Notes: generated by a model from the sequence alone, not told the origin. A stretch of DNA of 64,000 bases from Hirundichthys speculiger (GCA_018398805.1 JAGFBZ010002247.1:1-64000); one strand, 5' to 3'. Shown: positions 1 through 12,700, numbered from the stretch's first letter. Made by a program: numbers and translations.

Positions 1-1199
1 TTCAATGATAGGCCTAATTCCTCTGGAGGTATCCAAGTACGACAAGCCTGCGAGATAACCGTCTTCCTTGGCGGCTTGTAGCTCTGACAACAGGTCGGCT
101 AGATCCCTGAGTCTCTGGGGATCCTTAGCTGTGACCTTTGGAAAGTTCTCTAGTTTGTTGAATAAAGCCTGTTCGATGGCCTCTGGTGAACCGAAAACTT
201 CGTCGAGGCGTCCTCATGCCATGATCAGTCCAGTAGCTGGATTCCTGATGTTGACTGTTTTTATTCTTCTAACCTGTTCTGCTGACTCTTTCCCCAGATA
301 TTTAGTGAGAAGGTCGAGCTCTTCTGCAGCAGACAGGTCTAGATGAGGAATAGCATTCTCAAACATGTTTTCCAAGCCCAGTAGTTCATTGGCTGGTCAT
401 CATATGTGGTGAGGCCTGAAGTCACCAGGCTGTTGCGAGTGAGATATCTGATGAGGTCTCCTGTAGATGAATGATCGTGGCTAGTTTCATAAGACATTCT
501 GTGAACAGGATGGTGTGCAGGAGATGAGGAATCTTGCTTGAAGTTCTGTTGTGGATGTTTTCCACTAAGCTGAGGAGCTGTATAAGAGTTGAGAGGCTGA
601 ATGAAGCTTTGTTGTGGTGGTGCCCCGCTGGTCTGAGGCACCTGAGGAGCTCTGTGTGGTGTAATGTCACCAGAAGCAGCATCTTGGGTTTGAGTTGGAT
701 TGGATGGGTAGAACGTTGAAGGACTAACATCGGCTGATTGAAGGTATGGAGGATGAAGCGTTGGCAAAGCACTGACGCTCCCTCTTTTAGCAGATAAGTC
801 CTTGCTGCACAGGCTGGCTTGCTCTGACACATATGCAGCGATGCGCTGGTCTTTGATGGATTGGGAAACTGGGCTGTTAGCTTCACTGCGTACTTCCAAA
901 CCCATATCTTGTAAACCAGCCACAAGAGTATTTGCCTCTGCGATTGCAGCATCCTTCTCTTTTTCATCCATTAACGCATCAAGATTGGCTTGAATACGTG
1001 CCTGCTCCACTTTAAGTTCAATTTCTTTTTGTGAATGTGCCGCTCTAGCTTGCGCTGCTTCGGCTTTAGCCTTTGCCATGGCGATGGCCATGCTAATCTT
1101 TGAGCTGGATGATGTACCAGATGAGCGACTACTCCTTGAGCGTACTGTCTCAGACTGGTTGTTTCCATTTCCTTTACTGCTGTTGCTATGTTGTGACAT
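1..1199 (-). pseudogene. BEL/Pao-like retrotransposon gag remnant
   Basis: On the minus strand an ATG at 1199 opens 286 codons. The first part is Ser/Arg-rich, followed by an Ala/Lys/Glu-rich coiled coil (about residues 38-95, including AKAKAEAAQARAAHSQKE) and a Pro/Gln-rich linker. At about position 360 the frame is lost. Homology continues in another frame to the window edge with LGKESAEQV, GSPEAIEQALFNKLENFPK and LRDLADLLSELQAAKEDG, which resemble the capsid-like DUF1759 region of fish BEL/Pao gag proteins. A TGA at about 217-219 lies where relatives carry a Trp, so it looks like a nonsense mutation. Protease and polymerase would lie beyond the left edge. The coiled coil and motifs are seen; the family name is from memory of related fish proteins. 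Confidence 0.62.
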
Positions 1200-1837
1200 T
1201 GTGACTCACCACGTTTTCAATATCAGGAGAAGGGAGCTAGTAAGAAGGTGTCTTGAAGCTGTAGAGTTAGCCTCTTATCTCTTGATATTTATTTGCTCCG
1301 TATGATGGCAATCCTTGTGTCTTCAATTAGCTGTGTTGCCGTCTTTTCACTGTCATGGGCTATGTTCCCTTTCAGTTTAAACACTCCCAATAAACTCCAG
1401 GACACGGCTGATTTTGCTTCCAAGGAATTTACTGGGAATTTTGTGAAACTACAATACAGTAAAGAAAGATATTGTCAATTAAAATTAAGTATCCACACTA
1501 TATGAATATACAATACAGCTTAGCTATATTAGCTAACATAAAGGCTTACTCAATTACCAGAAACGATTAGCATCTTGCTATGTAAATAATCTCAACAAAC
1601 TAAACAGAAGTGATAACATAATGTTATATAATGAGAAATACTCACAGACGTTAATTTAGCGAGTGAGAAAAGGAAAACTAATGAGAGGAGATGCTGACAG
1701 CTGGTTGAGCTCACATACACTACAACAATAGCTGATCACCGCATGGGACCGCATGGAGATTCTGTTTTCTGCTTCCCAACATGCACTTGTGCTATGTTGT
1801 CATGGTAACCAGGATATACAATCACACTGAACTTAAA
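1200..1837. other. Gene-free stretch upstream of gag
   Basis: AT-rich sequence with no supported coding region. It lies immediately upstream (minus-strand sense) of the gag start, so part of it may be the 5' leader or LTR of that retrotransposon, but I see no clear TG...CA boundary or primer-binding site. Confidence 0.4.
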
Positions 1838-2097
1838 GGTAAAAAACACATTTTTTCAAGCGGCATAACAATATGTTTCCTCCAGGAAACGCATATTAAA
1901 AAAGAATCTGCTAAAATATTGTGTCCCTCATGGGCATCTCATGTTTTCCAATCAAACTTTAGTACTAAAGCAAGAGGTGATGCAATCTTTATTAAGAAAA
2001 ATATTCCTTTTGTACATACCCAAACTATTTCTGATGACAGAGGTAGATAGGTAGATATTTAATTGTTAGTGGAAAATTAAACTCAATACCGGTAGCA
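1838..2097 (+). pseudogene. Outer L1 ORF2, endonuclease N-terminal piece
   Basis: Translation gives ICFLQETHIKKES and FQSNFSTKARG, typical of the apurinic-type endonuclease at the start of L1 ORF2 (catalytic Glu in LQETH). A small duplication of GTAGATAG near 2044-2056 breaks the frame. After correcting for it the sequence continues [15 protein letters not shown] up to the L2 insertion. The N-terminal strand with the SWNCRG motif and all of ORF1 are absent, so the copy is 5' truncated. Confidence 0.75.
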
Positions 2098-4024
2098 GAA
2101 TGCACGTAAAATGGAAAGGAGGTGGTACTCCTGTAAAATCTGCGGACTCCCATCGTGCCTGGAGAGATAGTTTGATAGTCTACAAAAGAGCCCTACGCAG
2201 AGCTAGAACATATTATTATTCTTCGCTAATAGAAGAGAACAAACATAACCCACGTTTTCTGTTCAGCACTGTAGCCAGGCTGACAAAGAGTCACAACTCT
2301 GTTGGTCCATGCATTCCTGCTACTCCCAGAGCCATGGCATAAACTTTCATTGCTACGCTGATGATACGCAGCTGTACTTATCTATGAAACCAGAGGAAAC
2401 AAAACCTTTGGCTAAACTTCAAGGGTGTCTTAATGATATTAAGTCCTGGATGTCCTCTAACTTTTTGCTTCTAAACTCGGACAAAACAGAGGTTATTGTC
2501 TTTGGTCCCAAACACCTGAGGAATGGATTGACTGGATTTACGCTGGCTTCCAGCACAGTTGCGAAAAACCTTGGAGTTATTTTTGATCAGGATATGTCAT
2601 TTAAGCAGCATATTAATCAGGTTTGCAAGACTGCCTTTTTTCATCTCCGAAATATTGCCAAGATTAGGAGCATCCTCTCCCAGGGTGATGCCGAAAAATT
2701 AATCCACGCGTTTGTTAGCTCTAGACTGGATTACTGCAATGCGTTGTTAGCAGGATGTCCGAAAAGCTCGCTAAATAGCCTTCAATTGATCCAGAACGCA
2801 GCAGCGAGGGTGCTAACAGGAACCCGCAAGCGAGATCACATCTCTCCCGTGTTAGCCTCCCTCCATTGGCTTCCCGTGAAATTTAGAATTGAGTTTAAAA
2901 TTCTGCTTCTCGCATATAAGGCCCTTAATGGCCTAGCTCCGCGCTATTTACAAGACTTGATAGCATGTTATGCTTCTAATAGAGCTCTCCACTCTCAGAG
3001 TGCAGGATTACTCGTCGTTCCTAGAATATCTAAAAGTAGGTTTGGAGGACGGGCCTTCTGCTACCAGGCACCTTTTTTATGGAACCAGCTACCAGTTTGG
3101 GTTAAGGAGGCTGATACTATCTCCATTTTTAAAACTAAATTGAAAACATTTCTGTTCAGTAAAGCCTACAGTTAGTCTAATCTACAGTGTGTAGGGGCTA
3201 ATAGTTATAACTATAGTTGTAGTAGTAAGACTAGAGTAGCTCGTCTTAATCACAGCTTCGTCATAGCTATGCTGCTATAGGCCTACGCTACAGGGGGACA
3301 CCAACATGATCTGCTGAGTGGTGTCTCCACTGCTCTTCTCCTTTTTCTTCCCTTTCTTCCTCCCTTCCTCCTCCTCCAGCTCATTTATAATTATTTGGGA
3401 GCACCCTGTTACTGAAACTGTGCTCCATTTTCTTTGCTTTCCTGTGTTTGTTGTGCTGTTTCTGCCCCCTTTTCTCTTTGTGTATTTGCAGGCCAGAGTT
3501 TCCTGGGTTTCATCCTGACTTGCAGTTCCATCCTCTGTCCATCCCGGGGTTCTCCTCCACTTGTGTTTGGGTGCCGACTGGCGTGGTGATCGGCGACCTG
3601 GTCCTCTGGCCATCTCATCCCAGTGCTGCTGCCTCCATCTGTTTATGTTTATATGGTCATTGTATTTAGTCATTTGTGTCTCTCCTCTCTCTGTCCTCCA
3701 TCCTCTCTCTGTCCTGTCTCCCCTCTTTTCTTTCTCTACCCGGCTGGCCTTCGGCAGGAAGGTCCCCCCATATGAGCCAGGTCCTGCTCAAGGTTTCTTC
3801 CTCTTAAAGTGGAGTTTTTCCTTGCCACTGTTTGGTATAAAGGTTTTTTTTCTCCCTACGTGGGAGTTTTTTTACCTGCCATTATCATTGATTGGATTTA
3901 ATTATATAATCTTAGTTGATGATATTTGCTCGGGGGTCATGCTCTGGGTCTCTGTAAAGCGCCTAGAGACAATTGTCATTGTAACAGACGCTATATAAAT
4001 AAAATTGAATTGAATTGAATTGAA
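2098..4024 (+). mobile_element. L2-type LINE, 5' truncated and internally deleted
   Basis: The element enters the outer L1 at a codon boundary (GTAGCA / TTAACC) with no visible target duplication. It carries the C-terminal half of an L2 ORF2 and then an 850-bp 3' UTR. The UTR holds the typical fish L2 end: AAAGTGGAGTTTTTCCTTG, GTAAAGCGCCTAGAGACAA, CTATATAAATAAAATTGAAT, and a short (TTGAA)n tail at about 4003-4024. About 1 kb of ORF2 is missing between 2320 and 2340, where [11 protein letters not shown] jumps directly to the YADD box. A related L2 piece lies at 57168-57392. Confidence 0.88.
2120..3175 (+). pseudogene. L2 ORF2 remnant (reverse transcriptase C-terminal half)
   Basis: The first part (2120-2320) reads [20 protein letters not shown] and [19 protein letters not shown], the linker between endonuclease and RT. 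A frame change then leads into 2330-3175: [15 protein letters not shown] (the YADD catalytic box), LGVIFDQDMSFKQHI, RLDYCNALLAGCPKSSLNS, LHWLPVKFRIEFKILLL and a C-terminal stop. The second frame of about 280 codons is open, but RT motifs 1-4 are deleted, so no functional enzyme could be made. The family is the CR1/L2 group common in fish. Confidence 0.85.
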
Positions 4025-4110
4025 TTAACCTTGATAAATTTATATGGCCCCAATTTTGATGACCCTATTTTCTTTCAAAATCTTTTCAATACCATATCAA
4101 ATATGTCCAA

Positions 4111-4125
4111 CACAAATTTAATTCT
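4111..4125 (+). repeat. Target-site duplication, left copy (inner L1)
   Basis: CACAAATTTAATTCT here is repeated exactly at 9692-9706 on the far side of the minus-strand L1. It marks one L1 insertion event into the outer element. Confidence 0.9.
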
Positions 4126-4425
4126 TTTTTTATAAATTTTATTTTGAAAGTTTTGTAAATTTTTCCAACAACATAAGACATACAACGCACAGGTCACAGC
4201 ACAAACACTAACCACAAATACTGCCAGTCCATAAGAGATGAGTATCTCAACAAGTCAGTCCAACAATTTGTGAAAATGTTCTTTACATGACAGGAAGTGT
4301 TCATGAGATGAGAACCAAAGAGTTCAGGGAGGTCAGAGGTCCAGAGGTTAATGTCCCAGAGTCATGAATGTATAACAACGGTGGAATACAGGCAGGCAAA
4401 TCAGACAAGAATACTATAGGTACAG

Positions 4426-7400
4426 TTAGTTTGGTACTGTGTCTTTATCCCTCTTAATATAATCAATAAAGGGACCCCAAACCCTAAAAAATTTGGTAGA
4501 GTTGTCAGACATTGTGTATCGCAATTCTTCAAGATATAAACAAGAAACCATATCGTTCAGCCATACTTTGAAACAAGGGGTAGAGCTAGATTTCCATTCC
4601 CTCAGTATCACCCTCTTCGCTACAACCAGACCAAACGCAAGAGCTTCTTGCAGTGCTTTCGGGAGAGTTAATGCATAGGTAGAGCAGTGTAGTATCACAA
4701 GGATACCATCTGGTTTCATTGGCTTGTTATAAATAACACTGTATAAATGAAAGATGTCATCCCAGAAACCACTGAGCTTGGAACAGTCCCAGAAAAGGTG
4801 TGCGAGGGTCCCGTCACTTGTTTTGCACTTGTCACAGGTAGGTGAGACAGTAGGGAAGATCTTATTGAGTTTGGTTTTGGAGTAATGTAAGCGGTGTATT
4901 ATTTTATACTGGATAAGCTGCAGCCTAGCGTTAATAGAACATGATTTAATCCTCTCCAGTGCCATTTCCCACAGCCCATCTGAAATCTCCACACCTGTGT
5001 CCCTGATCCAGGCATCTTCAATGTGAAGAGAGGATATATGCGAGGTGAAGAGTGAAACGAACTGAGAGATGAGACCTTTAGATGTAGGGCTAGTGGTCAT
5101 TAAACTATAAAAATTGTGCTGGTCAGGCAGTCGATCAAGGGGAAGAGACTGCCTTACAAAATTTCTAATTTGTAGGTAACGAAAAAAATGCCCAGCAGGA
5201 ATCCCGAACTTCACCTGTAGTTGTGCAAAAGAAGCAAAGGATTTATTTATATAAAAGTCTCTCACTGCAGACAAACCCTTCACAGCCCAAGAAGCAAATG
5301 TGGGGTCCATCAGACCTGGTTTGAAAGTAGGATTCTGCCTTAAGGGGGCGTAACAGGACAAGCAGGCGAGCCCCAGAGCACCCTTAATTTGCTTAAGAAT
5401 TCTGAGTGAATTAGACAAAATGAAATCAATTTTAGACTGTTTGAGTAATTTGGTGAGCAAGTTTGATTCCGAGAACAGAGCTGCTGGTAAGGATGCGCCT
5501 GTCAACGACACTGCCTTATCAGACTCTAGTAAAGGCCAGCTGGGGTCAAGGTTGCATTCCTGTCCAGCAGTTGTGGCATGATACCAAAAAACCCATGTTC
5601 TGGCATTACAGGCCCAGTAATAATGGCGCAGAAGAGGTAGCCCAAGACCACCTTCAGTTGTGTGTTTCTGCAAATGAGCTTTGGATATGCGCGGTGGCTT
5701 GTAGGCCCATATGAAGGGCATAATAAAAGAGTCCACTGTCTTAAAAAAAGAGGATGTAAGGAAAATGGGCACATTCTGAAAAAGATAGATAAATTTGGGT
5801 AGCACAATCATTTTAATAATATTAATACGTCCCATCAGTGATAATGGGAGGAGTTTCCATTTTTCGATCATACTTCTAAGTTTGACAGTAAATTCCATAT
5901 AATTATGTTTGAAAAGAAGTTTGGGATTTCTGGTGATGTTAATCCCTAAGTATTTAAAATGGTCTGTTGCTAGCTTGAGTGGCAGATTCTTGAGAAAAAT
6001 GGGGTCCAGGTCACCAGTCAAAGGCATGAAAAGACTTTTATCCCAGTTAATAGTGAACCCGGAAAATTGTCCAAATTGCTTTATCAAATCAAGGAGGGGA
6101 GGTAGGGATGTCTCTACATCTGACAGAGTCAAAATAATATCGTCCGCATATAAGCCAATGGTGCATTCGGATCTGCCACATCTTATCCCACCTATTTGAG
6201 AGCTAGCTCTAATAGCAATTGCTAGCGGCTCAAGAGCTAAGGCAAAAAAAGCATGGGAGAGAGACAGCATCCCTGTCTCGTACCGCGCCCAAGCATGAAC
6301 TGGGCAGACCTGTCAAAATTCGTCAGAACAGATGATTTGGGACACGCATATAGCATTCTTAAAAATTTTAAAAATTTGTCACCGAAGCCAAATTTTTCCA
6401 GGGCAGCAAACATGTATCTCCATTCCACTTGATCAAACGCCTGCTGCGCATCCAGAGATATAACAGCAGAATGGAGTGGTTTAGTGGAGTACATAACATT
6501 CAACAGTCGGCGGGTGTTAGAGAAGGAGAATCTGTCAGGAATGAATCCTGTTTGATCCGGGTGTATTAAGGTGCCGATGTATTTATTCAAGCGGTTTGTT
6601 AGAACTTTGGCTATAATCTTTTGGTCAGAATTTAGTAGACTTAGGGGGCGATAAGATGCCACATCTGCATCATCTCTGTCCTTCTTTAGAAGCAGACAGA
6701 CATTAGCATCATAGATGGTTTGAGGAAAACACACCTTCCTCCAAAGAGCAATTTATCATACGAAGTAGCAGGGGGGCGACGGTGTCAATATGTGCTTTAT
6801 AAAATTCGATACCAAATCCATCAGGACCACAGGCTTTGCCGTTAGGGAAGGAGCGGATGGCAGATTTAATTTCATCTAATGTGAAATACCCATCTAAAAC
6901 CTGTCTAGCATCATCATCAAGGGACGGAATTTCAAGCGCATCAAGGAAATTCGCTATCTCTGTGTCAGAGGCTGTGGATCTTGAAGTATAAAGATGGCTG
7001 TAAAAATCGAAAAATCTTTTGTTTATGCTTTTGGGGTCAGTAACCAGCTGTCCACTAGCAGAGAAAATTTTATGTATTGCCCTATCTGCTTGCACTCCTT
7101 TTAACTGTCTAGCAAGAAGTTTATGAGCTTTCTCACCCAGCTCAAAGTGTGTCTGTTTCAGCCTGCATATATAATGTCTCACCTGCCCACCAAGAATTTG
7201 ATTGTACTCATATTTTATTTTCAAAATAGCATTGAGGGTGTCCTCAGATTTTGAATTTCTATAAGATTCTTCCAAGGCAGATAGTTCCGAGTCAATCTCA
7301 GAGAGACGCCTCAGTCTAGCTCTTTTACAGAAGGACTGATATGACATGACCTGCCCCCTCACAACTACCTTAAAAGTCTCCCACAATATTGAATCTGAGA

Positions 7401-8265
7401 CCTCGCCTGTGTCATTGCATTGTAGGAAGTCTGCAATTTTATTGGATAGGTACTCACAAAACTTTTTATCTGAGAGTAGAGCGGGGCTAAATTTCCAGTT
7501 ATAATGACATATGTTCAAATCAAAATTAATTTTAATTGCAAGAGGAGCGTGGTCTGAAACTAGGATGCTATGATATGTGGAATTGTCAACTTTTGATATT
7601 AATCTGGCATCGACTAAAAAGTAATCTATTCTTGAAAAGCTACCATGGACTGGGGAGAAAAAAGAATATTGTCTGTCAGAGGGGTGTTGAAGTCTCCATA
7701 TGTCCACTAAATTAAGTGACTTCATTAAATTGTTAACAGTAGGTATAGATTTTAAAGGTGGAGCTGGTTTAGAAGAAGATCTATCGGCCTGAGGGTCTAG
7801 ATAGCAGTTAAAGTCACCGCCGATGATAATATTGCGAGAGCTATGGCTGTCAACAAGGTCAAAAACTCTACAAAAAAAATCAGGGCAATCAAAATTAGGT
7901 GCATATATATTTAAGAGGGCTAGTGGGACAGAGTTGATTGAACCCGTGACCAGAACATATCTCCCAGCTGGGTCAGTGGACATCGACTCGAAAATAAATG
8001 GAATCGTTTTTCGAATGAGAATTGCAACACCCCTCGCCTTAGAGGAAAAAGAGGACTGATAGATGTACGATATCCATGGAGATCGTAGTCGCCCTTGTTC
8101 GGTTGGTCGAATATGGGTCTCTTGTAGAAAAATTATGTCTGCTGACAGAGATTTAAGGTGTGAGAGCACTTTCCCTCGCTTTAATGCTCCGCCAAGACCT
8201 CTACAGTTCCAAGATATGAAAGTAATAGGACCTCTTCCTGACCCTACTGAATAACTATCCTGCAT
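4426..8265 (-). pseudogene. L1 ORF2, endonuclease/reverse transcriptase (inner L1, two frameshifts)
   Basis: Three overlapping frames make one ORF2 of about 1,270 codons. 8265-6709 holds the endonuclease with ISWNCRGLGG, LQETH, GGDFNCYLD, SRIDYFLV and SDHAPL, then GKACGPDGFG at the RT start. 6734-6237 holds RT motifs YRPLSLLN, HPDQTGF, LDAQQAFDQVEW and RGTRQGC. 6270-4426 holds the catalytic LYADDI, the thumb, and a C-terminal C-X2-C-X8-H-X4-C zinc motif (CDKC...HLFWDC). The frame changes lie in an A-run at 6726-6729 (one extra base) and a 7-A run at 6243-6249 (two extra or one missing). All visible catalytic boxes are otherwise kept. The enzyme would nick DNA and copy L1 RNA by target-primed reverse transcription. 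Confidence 0.9.
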
Positions 8266-8704
8266 TTACATAGAAACAAAAGTGCAGACTGACACAGAAG
8301 AACATAATGTTTGGCAGATTAACAAATACACATACACACCCCAGAACACACCCCAAGCCGCGCTGGCGGCGTAACATAACTCCTGTAGGGAGACTGCCGG
8401 GTAACAGAAGACTAACCCACGCCGGCAGCTCCGTGAGAACCTCGATACATTAAGTTTAACCCACTTTTTACTGCACAAATAATACCAAATAATACCAATA
8501 GCCTTCACATCACTGTGAACAATACGAGAAATGCAAGGAAATTAGACCGGACATATAAATCTGAAAGTCACAGTATGAATAAAAAAGGGTCCGGTTCATA
8601 ACTTAGCAGCATATTGTCCTTAAAACAAAAAGCCTTGCTGCAAATATTGTACCAGTATAACAGCGTGCTATGAAGACGCTTAACAGTATGATTGATCATT
8701 GAGC

Positions 8705-9532
8705 TCAAGCTTTATCAGCTAGAGTTTCCGCAAACCTCTCTGCAGCTGCCGGTGTCTCGAAGACATTCACGGTGTTATTGTAGACCACATTAAGTTTGGC
8801 GGGGAAGCGAAGGGTGCATTTAGCTCCAGCCTCGGTGAGCCTTCTCCTCGCGGTGTTGAACGCCTGACGCTGAGCTGCCACCTCCGATGTGTAGTCAGGA
8901 TAAATCAACACCCTCTCACCGTTGTACTTGAGCGGTGCATGCAGGCGACTGAGTCGGAAGATGTCCCGCACATCTTTGTCGTTATGGATCTTTGCGATGA
9001 TGGGTCGTGGCCGCTCGTTTTCTTTGGGCTTGGGCTTCAAACTGCGATGAGCTCTATCCACCTTTACTGGCTTGCTGAAGTTGCCCTGACCAAATAACTC
9101 GGTGATCAGTTTGGAGATGAATTTGGTTGGTTGGCCCTTCTCTTCTCCCTCTTTAACGCCAATGATGCGTATGTTAAGCCGGCGAGAGCGCCCCTCTAAG
9201 TCATTGAGCTTGGCATTGAAGTTGCGGTTAGCTCCCTGCAGCTCCTTGCATGTAGCCTCCAGCGTCGTGATACGTTCATCAGCAGCCGAGAGAGCCTCCT
9301 CCAAATCACCCATACGGCTCTCAGCCTCACAATGTTTGCTCTGGAGAGTGGACAGGCATGCCTCTATTGAGTCAAGGCGATCTTCCATTGATTTCTTGAG
9401 CCCATCCACCAGTTTGGAAACTTTCGCTAGCTCCGCACCTTGTTTAGTGATAGCAGCTAATATAGCGTCGTTGCTAGCAGCATTGGCGGCTGCGCCTCTC
9501 CCGCTCTGAGTATCTTTTTCTTTGTTGGGCAT
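8705..9532 (-). CDS. L1 ORF1p, RNA-binding protein (inner L1)
   Basis: A 275-residue protein with no internal stop. Residues about 20-115 form a heptad-rich coiled coil, which in L1 ORF1p drives trimerisation. The segment LEGRSRRLNIRIIGVKEGEE (about 113-132) begins the RRM-like domain. The block RAHRSLKPKP, RPRPIIAKIHN and LIYPDYTSEVAAQR matches the C-terminal domain of the Transposase_22 family. The protein coats L1 RNA and helps form the retrotransposition particle. The start is the first Met of the frame, 160 bp from the element's 5' end. ORF2 follows after a 440-bp gap. It is intact as read, but activity is unknown. Confidence 0.88.
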   Translation of the reverse strand: MPNKEKDTQSGRGAAANAASNDAILAAITKQGAELAKVSKLVDGLKKSMEDRLDSIEACLSTLQSKHCEAESRMGDLEEALSAADERITTLEATCKELQGANRNFNAKLNDLEGRSRRLNIRIIGVKEGEEKGQPTKFISKLITELFGQGNFSKPVKVDRAHRSLKPKPKENERPRPIIAKIHNDKDVRDIFRLSRLHAPLKYNGERVLIYPDYTSEVAAQRQAFNTARRRLTEAGAKCTLRFPAKLNVVYNNTVNVFETPAAAERFAETLADKA

Positions 9533-9691
9533 CTTGGCTTAAAAGCGGGCTTAAAAGATTAAGGTATAATTTAAGCAGCCTGTAGTATCAAAAAAGGTTT
9601 GTGTGCAGTAAATAATTAACGAAAATGAGGTAACCACATGGAGCCCTCGAAAGGCACGTCCTACTCCATCACTGCGCACTAGCGCCCCCCC

Positions 9692-9706
9692 CACAAATTT
9701 AATTCT
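9692..9706 (+). repeat. Target-site duplication, right copy (inner L1)
   Basis: Exact copy of 4111-4125. The outer L1 frame resumes through it with LILGGDFNCVLD. Confidence 0.9.
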
Positions 9707-12700
9707 AGGCGGAGACTTTAACTGTGTTCTGGATTCGGTCCTTGATCGACAACACTCCAAAATTAATGCATCAAAGAACAGTATCACTCTTGATAATCTA
9801 ATTCAGTCCTATAATTTGGTAGACATATGGAGGCTCCTTAATCCTACAGCAAGAGACTTTCTTTTTCTCAGCCGTTCATAAATCCTACTCTAGGATTGAT
9901 TATTTTATATTGGATTCTAAATTATTGTCACAAGTCACAGAATGCAAATATCATAATATTCTAATTTCAGATCATGCCCCAGTCTCTTTAAAGCTCAATC
10001 TTAATCATAAACGTGGAGAATTCAAGTGGCGGCTAAATAACACTTTACTGAAGGAGAAGGAATTTTGCTCTTTTCTCTCAAGCAAAATAGATCTTTATAT
10101 AAATACTAATGATAATGGTGAAGTTAGCGATTCTACACTTTGGGAGGCCATGAAGTCTGTTCTCAGAGGCCACATTATATCTTATGAGACTGTGGAAAAA
10201 AGAAAGTCAAAGGCTAGATTAACTGAAATAGACGATCTATTATTAAATCTTGAGGCATCGTACAGAGTAGATAACCAGCCTGAAGTACTGAAAAGGATTA
10301 CTGCATTAAAATATGAGTACAACTCTATACTATCCAAAAATGTTTCACGTTTGCTGGTTCAAGTAAGGCAAAAGTACTTTGAGTTTGGGGATAAACCCCA
10401 AAGGTTACTTGCACGTCAGCTAAGACAATCTCAGGCATCCAGGTCCATTCATTCTATCAAGAAGGGTGATGGGTCTCCCCTGGCAGATCCTGAAAAAATT
10501 AACAAATGTTTTGCTAATTTTTATGAACAGGTCTATCAGTCACAGGGTGGATCAGACCCAGGGAGGATGGAAATTTTTTTTGAAAATCTAGGACTGCCTA
10601 GCCTGTCAAGAGAATCTTCCTCCTCAATAGATGCAGACATTAATTTGAATGAGATAGTAGAAGTGATTTCCTCTCTCCCCAACAACAAGGCAGCAGGGCC
10701 AGATGGACTTTTGCATTGAATTCTTCAAGGTATTTAATCACAAACTTTCTCCACTTATACTAAGAATGCTTATCCACTCACTGGCGGTCTCCAAGCTGCC
10801 CCTTACTCTATACAAGGCTAATATTTCACTCATACCTAAACCTGGGCGTGACCCTAACCTGGTCTCCTCATATCGTCCTATCTCCCTACTTCCTATTGAC
10901 ACCAAAATTCTTGGGAAAGTCTTAGCCAATAGATTAAAGGAGCACATCTGTTCTATAATTCACCCTGACCAAACAGGTTTCATGCCAGGCAGACATATGT
11001 ACTTTAATTTGTGCCGTCTGCTCCATATTCTGTATACAGAACACATTGAAGAATCAGTGATAATTTCTTTAGACGCACAGCGTGCCTTTGATCAAGTTGA
11101 ATGGCCCTATATGATGTTTACACTAAAAAAATTTGGTTTTGGGCCCTCCTTTATGAAGTGGATTGAGCTTATTTATTCACATCCAACTGCCTCTGTCATA
11201 ACCAACCAAAATATCTCCCCCCCTTTTGCAATCAGTCACAGGACCCGTCAGGGATGCCCCCTCTCCCCTTTCCTGTTCTCGATTGTTATAGAACCGTTAG
11301 CAGCTAGCATTAGGCAAAGCCATCTAATATCTCCTATTGACATCCATGGACAAGAACATCATATTTCGCTGTACGCGGATGATATTCTTTTGTTCATCTC
11401 TCATCCCCAAGCCTCCATACCACATCTTTTGACTTTAATTAGCAACTTTGGCAGATTCTCTGGATTTTCTGTTAACTGGGATAAGAGCGAGCTAATGCCA
11501 ATCTCTGATGAAGTTGATATGACATATATACAGTCAACTCCTTTTAAGATGGCATTTAAAGATTTCTCATATCTAGGTATAACTGTCACGAAAAACCCAA
11601 AGGACCTTCTACAAAAGAATTGGCAAAATAAAGTCGAGCAGCTTAAACAAAGTATAAATTTCTGGAAGACTCTCCCTATCTCTCTTGTTGGTAAGGTTAA
11701 CGCAATTTAGATGATTGCGCTGCCACGTTTCCTACATCTTTTTCAGTCTCTGCCATGTTACATCGCCCAGTATTACTTTAAACAATTAGATTCAATCATA
11801 GTACCTTTCCTTTGGAACTATAAAGCCATCAGAATCTCCAAAAAACACCTGTGTAAACCCAAAGATGCAGGTGGCTTTGCCTTGCCAAACTTTAAAATGT
11901 ATTACTGGGCGGCTCAGCTATCTATACTTGCTTGGTGGAGGAAAGGCCCCCCCTCTTCATCACACTCCTGTCTTGCTTGGCTTAGCCTAGAACGATCACT
12001 ATGTCACAAGACCTCCTTGCTAGCATTGCTGAATAATCCCACCAAAATCAAGAAGTCACAGTATAATAACAGCTTTGTAATCAATGGTACTATACATACA
12101 TGGGAGCAGATAAAGCTTCATATCAAGGCCCCAAGTGTATATATTGATACTCCAATTTGTGAAAAATCACGCTTTCACTCCTGGCCTAGATGATATTGCT
12201 TTTGCTGCTTGGAAACAGAAAGGCATTAATAACATAAATGATTTGTATATAGGGGGAAATTTTGCTTCATTTACGCAGCTACAAGCTAAATATGGAATAC
12301 CTGGCTCGAGTTTTTTCAGGTTTCTACAGATTAGAGATTTTGTAAAAAAAAAAAAAATACCAAATTTTGAAGTACTGAAAAAACATAATGCCCTAGAGAG
12401 TATTAGTAGCTGGGAGCTGGGCACTTGTGGAGCAATCTCTGTTTTTTATCAAATGCTTCATGATGGAATACCAGTAAATTCAGAAACATACAAGAAAGCG
12501 TGGACAGATGACTTGAATGTGGAAATAACTGATGAGATTTGGGGAGAATGTCTACGGAATATACAAAAGTGTTCAGTTAACACCAGGCACAACTTGATAC
12601 AGTATAAAGTGCTCCATAGACTCCATTACTCGCAAGAAAAGCTGCAACCAAAATTCAGATGTATCCAGATGTCCAACCAACATGTAACAGATGTAAATCT

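Larger units (their letters stand above)
4126..9691 (-). mobile_element. Inner L1-group LINE, near full length
   Basis: A 5.57-kb element in opposite orientation to the outer L1, bounded by a perfect 15-bp duplication. From its 5' end (9691) it has a G-run start, a short 5' UTR, ORF1 (9532-8705), a 440-bp spacer, ORF2 (8265 to 4426) and a 300-bp 3' UTR ending in a very short A tail at 4126-4131. The order and sizes match a complete fish L1. ORF1 is intact, and ORF2 is broken only by two indels in homopolymer runs (6726-6729 and 6243-6249). It is clearly younger than its host element, which has many more disruptions. Confidence 0.92.

Noticed and set aside
1740..1837. Target duplication for the outer L1
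   Set aside because: The sequence after its A tail (GATTTCCTTTGTC) has no convincing match before the endonuclease piece.
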